From Moritella viscosa (GTDB lineage: Bacteria; Pseudomonadota; Gammaproteobacteria; Enterobacterales; Moritellaceae), in assembly GCA_000953735.1 (NCBI GenBank), contig LN554852.1:3049846-3113845 (forward strand): a DNA stretch of 64,000 nt. Direction: 5' to 3'. How positions within the stretch are numbered: the stretch's first letter is position 1; each line of letters opens with the position of its first letter. The notes below the pieces were generated by a model. It was not told the origin of the DNA and did not search any database. It was given only the letters and a program-made list of their open reading frames with translations. A program made the position numbers and the translations under genes. Shown piece after piece: positions 17,748 to 26,636 of the stretch.

Positions 17748-18761
17748 CTAGTTTTCATCAGGGACTAATTGTTTCACCGCGTTAGGTAATACCGTTACGA
17801 TCATGCCACGAACAGGATGCCATAATGCTGATAACAGTAATAATGCTGCCCCTATCGCAACACCAGTAATAGCAAAATTAGTACCTACATCGCCATACAT
17901 ACTCATCAAGCTTGATAATGCATACAATACATATATCAGTGATGACACCATAAAGGCACGGCGATCAATAATAATAGAAACAAGTGACATCAATAAGTAC
18001 AACGCAATAATAATCACGATACTGCTAATGCTTTCCTCGCCGTTTAGAATTCCCACACTTAAAAATACCGGGTGAATAATCAAAGGTGCTGATAATAAAT
18101 GTAACCAGAATGCCGTATCAGTACGATTAGTAACACGTTCACGATCGGAAGAATCCCAATACATAGCAAACAAGAAAGTCAAAATACCACAGGAAAATAT
18201 CACTACCAGTATCCAATCTGTTAATACATTGATCGTTTCAGGCGTCGTAAATGTTGATATGAATGAAGACACGATGAAGCCGATCATTGCAGCAGTACCC
18301 GCTGCAATCGTAATTGGCACATTGAAGCGACGCCAATGACAGAAAGCGGCAATAACCGATACACCAGTCGCAGCAATAATAGCTTGCTCATCAAGCGATG
18401 AAAATACTTCCATTGATAACTTAAACACACCACCAATAAAGGCGAGTAATAGCATAATCGCGGGAAATGCCATTTTTCTTTTCAGTACAAAAAACTCAGC
18501 AAGTGCCCATGATAATCCAGCAAACGTCGCTAAACCTAATCGAGGGTCTATGGATTTAACCACCCACAATGATGAGAACAATAGCAACGCACAAGCAATA
18601 ACAATGAAAATATCGTTAAAACCGCCAATTAAACGAAAATTTTCTTCATCCGCAATCGTCACTTGTTTTGATAACACTTGATCACGCCGAAACTCCTCAA
18701 CGGACGAAGCAGTAAAAATTCCTTTATCTATAGCATGGTTAAGGTCTTCATCTGTATACAT
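17748..18761 (-). CDS. multi-pass membrane protein, unknown function
   Basis: About 337 residues from the ATG at 18761, which has AGGA five bases upstream; the frame extends further to 18803. A soluble N-terminal part of about 45 residues (YTDEDLNHAIDKGIFTASSVEEF) looks like a short helical module. It is followed by roughly ten hydrophobic segments in pairs (DIFIVIACALLLFSSLWVV, IMLLLAFIGGVF, ILVVIFSCGILTFLFAMYW and others). The layout resembles uncharacterised membrane families with an N-terminal helical cap, but I cannot name the family. It is a single gene with its own terminator. Confidence 0.75.
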   Translation of the reverse strand: MYTDEDLNHAIDKGIFTASSVEEFRRDQVLSKQVTIADEENFRLIGGFNDIFIVIACALLLFSSLWVVKSIDPRLGLATFAGLSWALAEFFVLKRKMAFPAIMLLLAFIGGVFKLSMEVFSSLDEQAIIAATGVSVIAAFCHWRRFNVPITIAAGTAAMIGFIVSSFISTFTTPETINVLTDWILVVIFSCGILTFLFAMYWDSSDRERVTNRTDTAFWLHLLSAPLIIHPVFLSVGILNGEESISSIVIIIALYLLMSLVSIIIDRRAFMVSSLIYVLYALSSLMSMYGDVGTNFAITGVAIGAALLLLSALWHPVRGMIVTVLPNAVKQLVPDEN

Positions 18762-19003
18762 AGTGGTCCTAAAAGTGTTATTAATAATATATATTATTTG
18801 CAAAGACCTAAAGTGTATTAACTTTGCTTGTAAGGAACAAGAATTTTCTAATATTTGACTATATTCCCTTTCATTTTAATGGCTATAGCTTTTAATAAGC
18901 TTCATTTTAAATATATAGTAAATTAGCGTATACATTCATCCAGTGCCTTTCGCACCATTGCCAGTACTGCCACTGTCATACGCAGTTTTAACAAGGAGAC
19001 GTT

Positions 19004-20851
19004 GTGAACCCACAAAATTATTTTAACCAGCTTAATGACGACTATTTAGCACTTCATCGCCGTAAAGAAGATCTATTTTGGCGAACTTACATGGGCACCA
19101 GCGATGACCACGAAGGTTTTGCAGCGGCAGAAGCTAAACTCAGCGCATTTATCTCAGACCCAAGTCACATTCAAACGACACGTTGCAACCTTGACGTGCT
19201 ATTACAATTAACCGATGAAGATGATGAGCTGGTGCAAGGACTCAAAGGTTGGTTAGCCTTTTTCGATGCCAATGCAATTGAAAGCGCGGAGGGCAGAGAT
19301 AAAATGGCCGCCCTCATTCGCAGTGAATCGGCATTATTTACTAAACGCCAAGATTACCTGATGTATTGTAATGATGAAAACGGGGATAAGCAGCAAGCAT
19401 CTTTAACCGTACTCGCCGCGAATATTCGCACCAGCAATAACGAAGGTGTTAGACAATCGGCACATCAAGCATTATTAGATCTTGAGCAATGGGTGCTAAA
19501 TAATGGTTATATCGAACTGGTTAAACAGCGCAATGACTTTGCTCGTCAACAAGGATTCCGTAACTTCTTTGATTACAAAGTAAATAAAACCGAACAGATG
19601 ACACCAGAGCAACTATTCACTATTTTAGATGATTTTGAATTACGCACGCGTGAAGGTAACCTTAGCAGCATCCAAAATTTAGCCGAAGCTAAAGGTGACA
19701 GCGCGATTCAAGGTCATAATTTTAGCTTTATGTACGCTGGAGATGCAGCACGTCAACTTGACCCTTACGTACCATTCTCAAAATCATTACGTCGCTGGAT
19801 TGAATCATTCGGTCGCCTAAATATAGATTACTCACAAGCCGATATGACCCTCGATTTATTAGACCGTCCCGGTAAATACCAAAATGGTTTCTGCCACGGT
19901 CCTATCCCATCCTTTTATGCTGAAGATAAGTGGCAAGCGGGTAAAATCAATTTCACCAGTAACGCGAAGCCCGATCAAATAGGTAGTGGTTATGACGGTA
20001 TCAATACCTTGTTCCATGAAGGTGGTCATGCCGCTCACTTTGCTAATATTAAATTAAACTCTCCGTGCTTCTCACAAGAGTTTGCACCAACATCAATGGC
20101 ATATGCTGAAACGCAATCTATGTTCTGCGATAGCTTATTAAACGACGGTGATTGGCTTAAACAATATGCTTATAACGCCGATGGCGAAGTTGTACCCGAT
20201 GACGTGATCCAAGCATTAATAGCTGCAAAACAGCCGTTCAAAGCTTATCAAGAACGCAGTATTCTGGTTGTGCCTTATTTCGAATGGGCCGTATATAGCT
20301 GTGATGAAGAATTACTTACACCTGAATATTTAACAACTTTAGCGCGTGATACTGAGCAACGTATTCTTGGTTTAGCAGCAAGTCCACGCCCATTACTCGC
20401 TGTTCCGCATTTGCTATCGCAAGAAGCCGCTTGCTCTTACCAAGGCTATCTACTCGCGCACATGGCGGTATATCAAACTCGCGCTTACTTTACTAAAGAG
20501 TTTGGCTACCTGACGGACAACCCTGCAATTGGACCATTACTGGCTGAACATTACTGGAAACCGGGCAACAGCATTAGCCACGATGCAACATTACGCAGCT
20601 TAACTGGCGAAGGTTTTTCTGCTGCTTACCTCGCAGACACCTGTAATAAAACCAGTGAGCAAGCTTGGCTACAAGAACAAGCAAAAATCAAAGCCGCGCA
20701 AAAAAGAACTCGAGTTCAACCAGCTGCATTAAACGCTAAAATCAGTATTGTTGATGGTGCCGAAACCATTGCTGATAATCATATTTCTGATGGCCAGTTA
20801 TGCGATGATTTTGAGACTTATATTACACAACGTTATGGAAATAACTGTTAG
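19004..20851 (+). CDS. M3-type (oligoendopeptidase F-like) zinc metallopeptidase
   Basis: A 615-residue protein with the zinc-binding HEGGH motif at residues 338-342 (NTLFHEGGHAAHFAN) and downstream SMAYAETQSMFCDSLL, where a third zinc ligand Glu is expected. The long helical N-terminal half is typical of clan MA M3 oligopeptidases. No signal peptide is present, so it is probably a cytoplasmic oligopeptidase. The start is GTG at 19004 with AAGGAG seven bases upstream. About 60 C-terminal residues after the usual fold carry no recognisable domain. Confidence 0.85.
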   Translation: MNPQNYFNQLNDDYLALHRRKEDLFWRTYMGTSDDHEGFAAAEAKLSAFISDPSHIQTTRCNLDVLLQLTDEDDELVQGLKGWLAFFDANAIESAEGRDKMAALIRSESALFTKRQDYLMYCNDENGDKQQASLTVLAANIRTSNNEGVRQSAHQALLDLEQWVLNNGYIELVKQRNDFARQQGFRNFFDYKVNKTEQMTPEQLFTILDDFELRTREGNLSSIQNLAEAKGDSAIQGHNFSFMYAGDAARQLDPYVPFSKSLRRWIESFGRLNIDYSQADMTLDLLDRPGKYQNGFCHGPIPSFYAEDKWQAGKINFTSNAKPDQIGSGYDGINTLFHEGGHAAHFANIKLNSPCFSQEFAPTSMAYAETQSMFCDSLLNDGDWLKQYAYNADGEVVPDDVIQALIAAKQPFKAYQERSILVVPYFEWAVYSCDEELLTPEYLTTLARDTEQRILGLAASPRPLLAVPHLLSQEAACSYQGYLLAHMAVYQTRAYFTKEFGYLTDNPAIGPLLAEHYWKPGNSISHDATLRSLTGEGFSAAYLADTCNKTSEQAWLQEQAKIKAAQKRTRVQPAALNAKISIVDGAETIADNHISDGQLCDDFETYITQRYGNNC

Positions 20852-21298
20852 ATAAACAGATAAATAAGTACGTATCACCTGTCAATAATTAGGGATACGT
20901 ACACTCTTCTCACCATAATTACCCCCCTCCATATCTTCTAATCTTCCACTAATACAACCACTCACCCTGATCAACATTTGATCAACATCACAAAACCAGC
21001 CTAATCAAGCTTCACACTTTACTATTTAAATCAGCAACATACCAAGAGAACTCATCTGACCAGCGCGGTTAAAAAACACACAGAACACACGCGAATAGAT
21101 ATTACTAAATAGGTATAATAAATGTCAATAAAAATGATTTTCGTTTGCATTTAATGCGATTACGCTCTATTTAAATGATACCCATCATTGATAATTTAAA
21201 TTTATAATTCTATAAATCAGGTTCTGAAAGTCGAATAGGGAAGTTAATGACCATTTGGCAGCAGGTAATAACTCTCGCTCAATAAGGAACCCAGCAAC
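20852..21298. other. 447-bp spacer
   Basis: No gene found. GTACGTATC (20868-20876) and GATACGTAC (20894-20902) form a 9-bp stem with a 17-base loop that could end the peptidase transcript, though without a T run. The rest is AT-rich and should hold the subtilase promoter. A weak Fur-like match near 21130-21148 was not accepted. Confidence 0.4.
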
Positions 21299-23323
21299 AT
21301 GAAAAATAAAATCAATAAAAAAAATTATCTATTAAACTCAATGGCAATAGCGACAGCTATTTCAGCCTTAGGGATTAGCTATGCAAATGCTTTTCCTCAG
21401 TTTGACGAACACGACTTACCAATGAAATACATAGTTAAATTCAAAGACACCGCCGCAGATGCACCGTCTATGATGGGGCTCAATCCCGTTTGGGGTGCCA
21501 AGCTACTTCAAGAATCAGTTCTCGAACGAGTAAACGCCAAAAAAGTAGAAAAACTCGGAAGTAAACCGCTTTATAGTGTAGAGATTGAACCACAAGCACT
21601 GGCGAACTTACAACTCAACGCTGAAATTGAATACGTAGAATTAGACCCGCCACGTTTTTTATTAAGCGAGTCCATTCCTTGGGGGCAAGGTGCCATTAAT
21701 GCTGCGGGGTTAAACGATAGTAATACCGGAAATCGGACCATTTGTATTATTGATTCTGGCTACGATCTTACTCACAATGACCTAAGCGGTAATCAAGTCG
21801 CTGGTACTAACGATAGCGGCACAGGCAGTTGGAGCTCACCAGGTAATCATAATGCTCATGGTACCCATGTTGCAGGTACCATAGCAGCGATAGCCAATGG
21901 TGACGGTGTTGTAGGTGTAATGCCAAATCAAAATGTAAACTTACACATTGTGAAAGTATTCAATGAATCGGGTTGGGGTTATTCATCTAGTCTGGTCAAA
22001 GCCATTGATACCTGCGCGCAAAATGGTGCCAATGTAGTGAATATGAGTTTAGGCGGAAGTCAATCGAGCCGAACAGAAAGGGATGCTCTGCAAGAATTGT
22101 CTGATGATGGCGTCCTACTTATTGCAGCTGCTGGCAACGCAGGGAACACCACGCATAGCTACCCAGCTTCATACGATTCTGTTATGTCAATTGCAGCAGT
22201 AGATAATCAAAATCACCACGCAGCATTCTCGCAAGCTACCGATCAAGTTGAAGTGGCCGCACCAGGGGTTGCAATACTTTCAACAGTAACCGTTGGCGAA
22301 GGTGTTCTATCTGACATTATGATTAACGACCAACGCTATTTTGACCGTGGCATTGTACCGCATAACCGCCTAACACTGGATGGCACTGGCAATTATCAGT
22401 CGAGTCCCGTTGCAGGTTCTTATACAGGGCAACTCGCACGCTGTGATATTTCAAACAACAATTATAACTGTGGTGACATGACAGGTAAAATTTGTTTAAC
22501 TGAACGAATTGAGAACCAGCGTACTGGTTATCGACCAGAAATTGATCCAGTAAAAGCTTGTCATAATGCAGGCGCCCAAGCCGCAATAATCTATAGTAAT
22601 GCTGCCTTATCTGGTTTGCAAAATCCGTTTGTGTTAGATGGCAATAATAGTTATCCGATAGTTTCGGTTTCAGTCGATAGAGCGCTTGGCCTTGAACTAT
22701 CTGCAATGCTAGAACAAGACGTCACAGTTTCCACTACAACAGGTGAAGACTATCAATATTATAACGGGACCTCTATGGCGACACCACATGCAGTGGGTGT
22801 AGCGGGTCTTGTTTGGAGCTATCACCCTCAATGTAGTGCTACACAGATTCGTTCTGCATTAAAAGCTTCAGCCACTGATATTGATGTTGTAGGCCGAGAC
22901 GACAGAACCGGCTATGGATTGATTAATGCGACAGCGGCAAATGACTATCTAGACGCAGGCTGTGATGGTCCTGACGGCGCTAAAAATTATACTAATAGTA
23001 CAAGAGTCGCTATCCCAGATAATTCATTTTTCGGAGTAATCAGTAACATAGATGTTAAACGCACTGGCGATGCTGGAATGGTTAATATTAAGCTAGATAT
23101 CAAGCACAGCTACATTGGTGATTTAAAAGTAACATTGACGTCACCAACAGGTGCTAAAGTGATACTGCACAACAATAGCGGTGGTTCAGATAGAAATCTA
23201 AATACGACTTATGATGTTGACTTCTCAGGCTATGAATCAAATGGTCTTTGGCAATTAAAACTCGTCGATATGGACATTCGAGATACTGGGAGCCTAGAAA
23301 GCTGGGGATTAAACTTCCAATAA
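21299..23323 (+). CDS. secreted subtilisin-like serine protease with PA insert and P domain
   Basis: A 674-residue S8 protease. Order: signal peptide (about 1-31, ending YANA), inhibitor-I9-type propeptide (about 42-122, MKYIVKFKD to IEYVELDPPRF), catalytic domain with Asp152 (IIDSGYD), His187 (HGTHVAGTIAA) and Ser492 (GTSMATPH). A PA-type insert sits at about 335-470 (ARCDISNNNYNC, KICLTERIE, AQAAIIYSN), and a C-terminal P (proprotein-convertase) domain at about 585-674 (TRVAIPDN, IGDLKVTLTSPTG, GLWQLKLVDMDIRDTGSLESWGL with a gap). It should be exported and self-processed. GGAACC precedes the ATG weakly. A propeptide-like gene follows after 9 bases. Confidence 0.93.
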   Translation: MKNKINKKNYLLNSMAIATAISALGISYANAFPQFDEHDLPMKYIVKFKDTAADAPSMMGLNPVWGAKLLQESVLERVNAKKVEKLGSKPLYSVEIEPQALANLQLNAEIEYVELDPPRFLLSESIPWGQGAINAAGLNDSNTGNRTICIIDSGYDLTHNDLSGNQVAGTNDSGTGSWSSPGNHNAHGTHVAGTIAAIANGDGVVGVMPNQNVNLHIVKVFNESGWGYSSSLVKAIDTCAQNGANVVNMSLGGSQSSRTERDALQELSDDGVLLIAAAGNAGNTTHSYPASYDSVMSIAAVDNQNHHAAFSQATDQVEVAAPGVAILSTVTVGEGVLSDIMINDQRYFDRGIVPHNRLTLDGTGNYQSSPVAGSYTGQLARCDISNNNYNCGDMTGKICLTERIENQRTGYRPEIDPVKACHNAGAQAAIIYSNAALSGLQNPFVLDGNNSYPIVSVSVDRALGLELSAMLEQDVTVSTTTGEDYQYYNGTSMATPHAVGVAGLVWSYHPQCSATQIRSALKASATDIDVVGRDDRTGYGLINATAANDYLDAGCDGPDGAKNYTNSTRVAIPDNSFFGVISNIDVKRTGDAGMVNIKLDIKHSYIGDLKVTLTSPTGAKVILHNNSGGSDRNLNTTYDVDFSGYESNGLWQLKLVDMDIRDTGSLESWGLNFQ

Positions 23324-23332
23324 GGAGTGACT

Positions 23333-23686
23333 ATGGCAAAGCAAGGGGTTCGTTTTCAACTTCGATATGTCGGTATTTTTTTGGCTCTGGTACTCGTGGT
23401 TCCGGTGAGTTATTCACATCATTCCACGCAAATGACAGAGTTAACAGGTATAACCAAAATAACAAAGGAAAACAGGTTGAATCGGTATTATGTGAAATAC
23501 CAAAAAGGAGCGGAAGGTGCAGCAACAGCACTAGTGAAGAAACATGATCTCGCTATCGTTGATGTGATACCAACGCGTAATATCCTGATTGTATTTGCAG
23601 ATAATCTGTCCATTCAAAAACTGGTCAAAAATACTGTTATTGAATACGTTGAACTAGAACCAATACGCAGTTTGTATTCACAATAA
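23333..23686 (+). CDS. free-standing subtilase propeptide-like (inhibitor I9) secreted protein
   Basis: A 117-residue protein from the ATG at 23333, with AAGGAG five bases upstream. It has a signal peptide (hydrophobic GIFLALVLVVPVSYS), then a domain resembling the propeptide of the neighbouring protease. NRYYVKYQKGAEGAATALVK and IVDVIPTRNILIV fit the I9 fold, and it ends IEYVELEPIRSLYSQ, against IEYVELDPPRFLL in the protease propeptide. No catalytic domain follows. It starts 9 bp after the protease stop, so the two are co-transcribed. Likely role: foldase or inhibitor acting in trans on the protease in the periplasm or outside the cell; this is inference. Confidence 0.8.
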   Translation: MAKQGVRFQLRYVGIFLALVLVVPVSYSHHSTQMTELTGITKITKENRLNRYYVKYQKGAEGAATALVKKHDLAIVDVIPTRNILIVFADNLSIQKLVKNTVIEYVELEPIRSLYSQ

Positions 23687-23695
23687 TAACCAATC

Positions 23696-23716
23696 CCCCA
23701 CCACGTGTGGGGTTTT
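23696..23716 (+). terminator. intrinsic terminator after the protease operon
   Basis: CCCCAC (23696-23701) pairs with GTGGGG (23707-23712) around a 5-base loop and is followed by TTTT. It lies ten bases after the stop of the propeptide-like gene. Confidence 0.75.
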
Positions 23717-23720
23717 GTGA

Positions 23721-25130
23721 TTAAAATGGGCCACAAACCAAAGCGCGTTTCACACCTGGCGTTAGTTTATCGAGCCCATCAATCAATTTCTCACGACCAA
23801 TCAATACGTCGGTAATTTGACCTGAGTAGCGTATCGCAGTTTCACGCATCATGCCCATCATTGGCCAACCCCATAAAGATGAAATCAAAACACCGTCTTG
23901 AATAAAATAAGGCTGAGTCAAGAAGCTACAGCTAATCACAGGTTCTACCGGACTACGGTTAGTCGCACTGCCACCCACTAAATCGATAACGACAGAATTG
24001 TCAGGTATTAATTCTTTCACATGCTGGTTGCTGATTAAGAAATTCTTGCCTCTAAGCTCCGAAGGCTGTTCGGCACCATTAATGACGATATCAGCATCTT
24101 TTAGCCAATAACCGATACTCTCTTTTGCGGTCTGCGCGCGACCTAACACATGGATATGTTTTACACCCTGTTGATGTAATTCATCTAAAGCCCCCTGCCC
24201 AACATTACCATAACCAAGGATAACGGCTTTAATATTGCGAATATTCACAGACGGTTTATGCTCTTTCAACAACGACACCCCATATCTAGCACCGGCTTGA
24301 CCTGTTTCATGCAAACATTTAATACGACGTAAGCCAAATTCGAGTGGTGGATGGCTGTCTCGGTAAGCTGACATTGCTTGTTGTCCATGCTCGCGTTCAA
24401 ATTCAGTCACATCAAAAAGATGAGTGCCCGCATTGTGTAGCTGTAGCAATATATCTTGTTGATCGTTAAAGGTCTGACTATCATAGAAATACAGCGCATT
24501 AGGACCTACAACATCTAGCTCATCATATGAAAGTGTCGGTTGAATGACCCGTAATGAACGCGGTGAACGATTTCCAGCTCGCTTTATACCTCCTCGTAAT
24601 CGTTCACTCCAACCGATAACTCTGACTTGTAAATCACCTATACTTTGAGCATTGATAAAAGGGGTTAATACCGTATTCATCGCTACACGAGCAAGGATCT
24701 TATGATCAGGTTCATACTTAGGTGACTCATGTATTTCTTCCATCGCAATAACGTTAATACGTTTATCTTGCAGCAATTTAGCGCGGTCTGGGTAGGAATG
24801 AAAATGAGCCATACAGAATAAAGTACAGCCTTCTCTTATTTGCTCTACAGAGGCAAGCGCGGGACCTTTAAATTTAATAATTAATGATTTATTCACATAA
24901 ATTTGCTCTGCCGTTTGCATAATCGCACTATGTTTTAAATATTCGTCATCACTAAAACCAACGCCATCGCCAGCACCGCACTCAACATAAACTTTAATAC
25001 CCGCTTGAACAAGCAGACCTACATCACTCGGTATCAAAGCAACGCGCTTCTCTAGCCCTTCTGGATTCTCAGGTGATTCAATTTCTTTAGCCAGTGCAAT
25101 GGATGAATAACGTGCTGAATTATCTAACAT
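23721..25130 (-). CDS. alanine dehydrogenase/transhydrogenase-family dehydrogenase
   Basis: About 469 residues from the ATG at 25130 (AGGAA nine bases upstream). N-terminal ALAKEIESPENPEGLEKRVALIPSD-like and VYVECGAGDGVGFSDDEY match the N-terminal domain of the AlaDH/PNT family, including the E-x-R-V-A/L-x-P motif. The Rossmann part is IKAVILGYGNVGQGALDEL. It is about 100 residues longer than alanine dehydrogenase, with an insert around residues 200-260 (RLRGGIKRAGNRSPRS), closer to saccharopine-dehydrogenase-like or N5-(carboxyethyl)ornithine-synthase-like members. It would act on an amino acid/2-oxo acid pair with NAD(P). The LysR gene directly upstream is the likely regulator. Confidence 0.78.
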   Translation of the reverse strand: MLDNSARYSSIALAKEIESPENPEGLEKRVALIPSDVGLLVQAGIKVYVECGAGDGVGFSDDEYLKHSAIMQTAEQIYVNKSLIIKFKGPALASVEQIREGCTLFCMAHFHSYPDRAKLLQDKRINVIAMEEIHESPKYEPDHKILARVAMNTVLTPFINAQSIGDLQVRVIGWSERLRGGIKRAGNRSPRSLRVIQPTLSYDELDVVGPNALYFYDSQTFNDQQDILLQLHNAGTHLFDVTEFEREHGQQAMSAYRDSHPPLEFGLRRIKCLHETGQAGARYGVSLLKEHKPSVNIRNIKAVILGYGNVGQGALDELHQQGVKHIHVLGRAQTAKESIGYWLKDADIVINGAEQPSELRGKNFLISNQHVKELIPDNSVVIDLVGGSATNRSPVEPVISCSFLTQPYFIQDGVLISSLWGWPMMGMMRETAIRYSGQITDVLIGREKLIDGLDKLTPGVKRALVCGPF

Positions 25131-25266
25131 AAATGTATATTTCCTAATGCAACAAAGGAATATTAGTAGCATGAAACATTGACCATTCAAAAGTTTCAAC
25201 ATCAAAAAACCACAAAACATATTTATGCAATTTTTAACACTGCAACACAGCAGGAAAAACCAAAAT

Positions 25267-26151
25267 CTACCCCTTTAGCTGTATCCTTTCTTTTAAATAT
25301 TTGATAAATAACTGCGTACGAGTATGTTCATAATCAAGGGTCGGGTAGTAAGCACACACCGAACCGTGATCGACAGTGAGCTCAGGCAATACGGGAAGCA
25401 ACTCCCCTACCTCGGTTAAATCTTCAAGCATTTTCTTGCTTGCAAGTAAGACCCCCATACCGCATTTGGCACCATAAAATAAAGCCTCAGGATTGGTCGT
25501 AGCAAAGTTTCCACGTAGCGTAATGCGATTACCCGTCGATAGCTTCACTTCTCGTATTGGCCTTTCACCCCAAATTAGCATGTTATGAGATTCAAGATCA
25601 TCAATGGTTTCAGGCTTACCATATTTCTCGATATAGTCAGGCGAAGCAAAAAACTTAGCGTCGTTTTTAAACAGTTCAATAGCTTTATAGTTATGCGAAT
25701 TTAACTGTTCCAAATCGCGACTAATAAAAACATCCACATAAGTCTCGGGCATTTGCCCCGGAGATGTGGTCAACAGCTGTATTTTTATTTTTGGATACAT
25801 CAGTAAGAAATCATTGAGGTATTTAATGATGAACTTAGAGCCAACGGCTGTTGTGGCACCAATCTTTAATATCCCAGTCGGCGTTTGGTTTACCGAACGC
25901 GCTTCGTCCACCAGCGACATCCACTGATCAAGTTGTAATCGTGACCGTTGGTAAAATAGCTGCCCAGCTTCGGTTTGATCAAGTGATCGCGTAGTTCGCT
26001 TAAGTAACTGCACACCCACCTTCTCTTCTAACCAGTTTATACGCTTACTGATCGCTGATCCCGTGGTATTAAGCTGATAAGCTGCACCGTTAAAGCTACC
26101 CTCTTCCACGACTTTGATATAACTACGCACACATATTATCCAGTCCATCAC
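25267..26151 (-). CDS. LysR-family transcriptional regulator
   Basis: A 294-residue LysR protein. Its helix-turn-helix (SYIKVVEEGSFNGAAYQLN, TTGSAISKRINWLEEKVGV) leads into LLKRTTRSLDQTEAGQLFY, the CrgA/AaeR-like form of the linker. The effector domain starts ILKIGATTAVGSKFI. It lies 136 bp upstream of the AlaDH-like gene on the same strand. Autoregulation plus control of that gene is the simple expectation. It starts MMDWI; either Met is possible. Confidence 0.9.
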   Translation of the reverse strand: MMDWIICVRSYIKVVEEGSFNGAAYQLNTTGSAISKRINWLEEKVGVQLLKRTTRSLDQTEAGQLFYQRSRLQLDQWMSLVDEARSVNQTPTGILKIGATTAVGSKFIIKYLNDFLLMYPKIKIQLLTTSPGQMPETYVDVFISRDLEQLNSHNYKAIELFKNDAKFFASPDYIEKYGKPETIDDLESHNMLIWGERPIREVKLSTGNRITLRGNFATTNPEALFYGAKCGMGVLLASKKMLEDLTEVGELLPVLPELTVDHGSVCAYYPTLDYEHTRTQLFIKYLKERIQLKG

Positions 26152-26434
26152 TACCTACCTTTTCGCAATATCGCTATTGAAGTAAACATTCAATCCTAAC
26201 AAGACCTAATTTAGCATAAATAGTCCTATTTATAATGATTAAAAGCCTTAACCAAAGATAGTCCACTCTACCCACATCAATTCATTGGTTTGAACATCAA
26301 AATACCGTTGCCGTTTTATTTTAAACCGCGGCAGAAATAGCGGCATCGATAGTGACAGCAGAAGGTAATAATACTGATTATGATCTGCAGGTGTGAGGTA
26401 CCGGTGTTTCTTGATACTTTGAATTTGTGAGTAT

Positions 26435-26445
26435 GGGGGGGGGGG
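26435..26445 (+). repeat. homopolymer of eleven G
   Basis: An uninterrupted G11 run in an otherwise AT-rich spacer. Such tracts slip readily during replication. It is not inside a supported gene; it lies about 190 bp upstream of the SDR start. Confidence 0.85.
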
Positions 26446-26529
26446 AGTAATAATATTAAGGGGCTGGTTAAGCTTAGCAGATAGTCTACACCTTTTATAA
26501 TTTGTACTTTAATGTGCACCACCCTACGT

Positions 26530-26593
26530 AAATAACCCTGGATTATTTACAACTACGAAAACCCCACATACCATAAGTAACTCAGGGTTATTT
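26530..26593. promoter_or_regulatory. 11-bp inverted repeat upstream of the SDR gene
   Basis: AAATAACCCTG at 26530-26540 and its exact complement CAGGGTTATTT at 26583-26593, 42 bases apart. The position just before the SDR-TetR operon suggests operator half-sites for looping or two separate sites; the TetR protein encoded in the operon is a candidate ligand. Confidence 0.4.
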
Positions 26594-26636
26594 AATCCAT
26601 TTACACTTTCTAATGACAAATACAAAAGGAGTTGCA

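Larger units (their letters stand above)
26152..26636. other. 485-bp spacer with poly-G tract and inverted repeat
   Basis: No convincing gene. It contains a run of eleven G (26435-26445) and an 11-bp inverted repeat, AAATAACCCTG (26530-26540) and CAGGGTTATTT (26583-26593). The second arm ends about 43 bp before the SDR start. The left part should hold the divergent LysR promoter. The short frames crossing it have no ribosome binding sites and no recognisable product. Confidence 0.5.

Noticed and set aside
21130-21148. Fur-like sequence AAAAATGATTTTCGTTTGC upstream of the subtilase
   Set aside because: Only about 13 of 19 consensus positions match, and the region is AT-rich, so chance is likely; far weaker than the two accepted Fur sites.
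22323-22706. 127-residue minus-strand frame inside the subtilase gene
   Set aside because: Antisense to the PA-insert region of an unmistakable protease; no start context and no family resemblance.
26316-26522. 68-residue minus-strand frame across the G11 tract
   Set aside because: The run codes only for a string of Pro, there is no ribosome binding site, and the product resembles nothing; treated as spacer.
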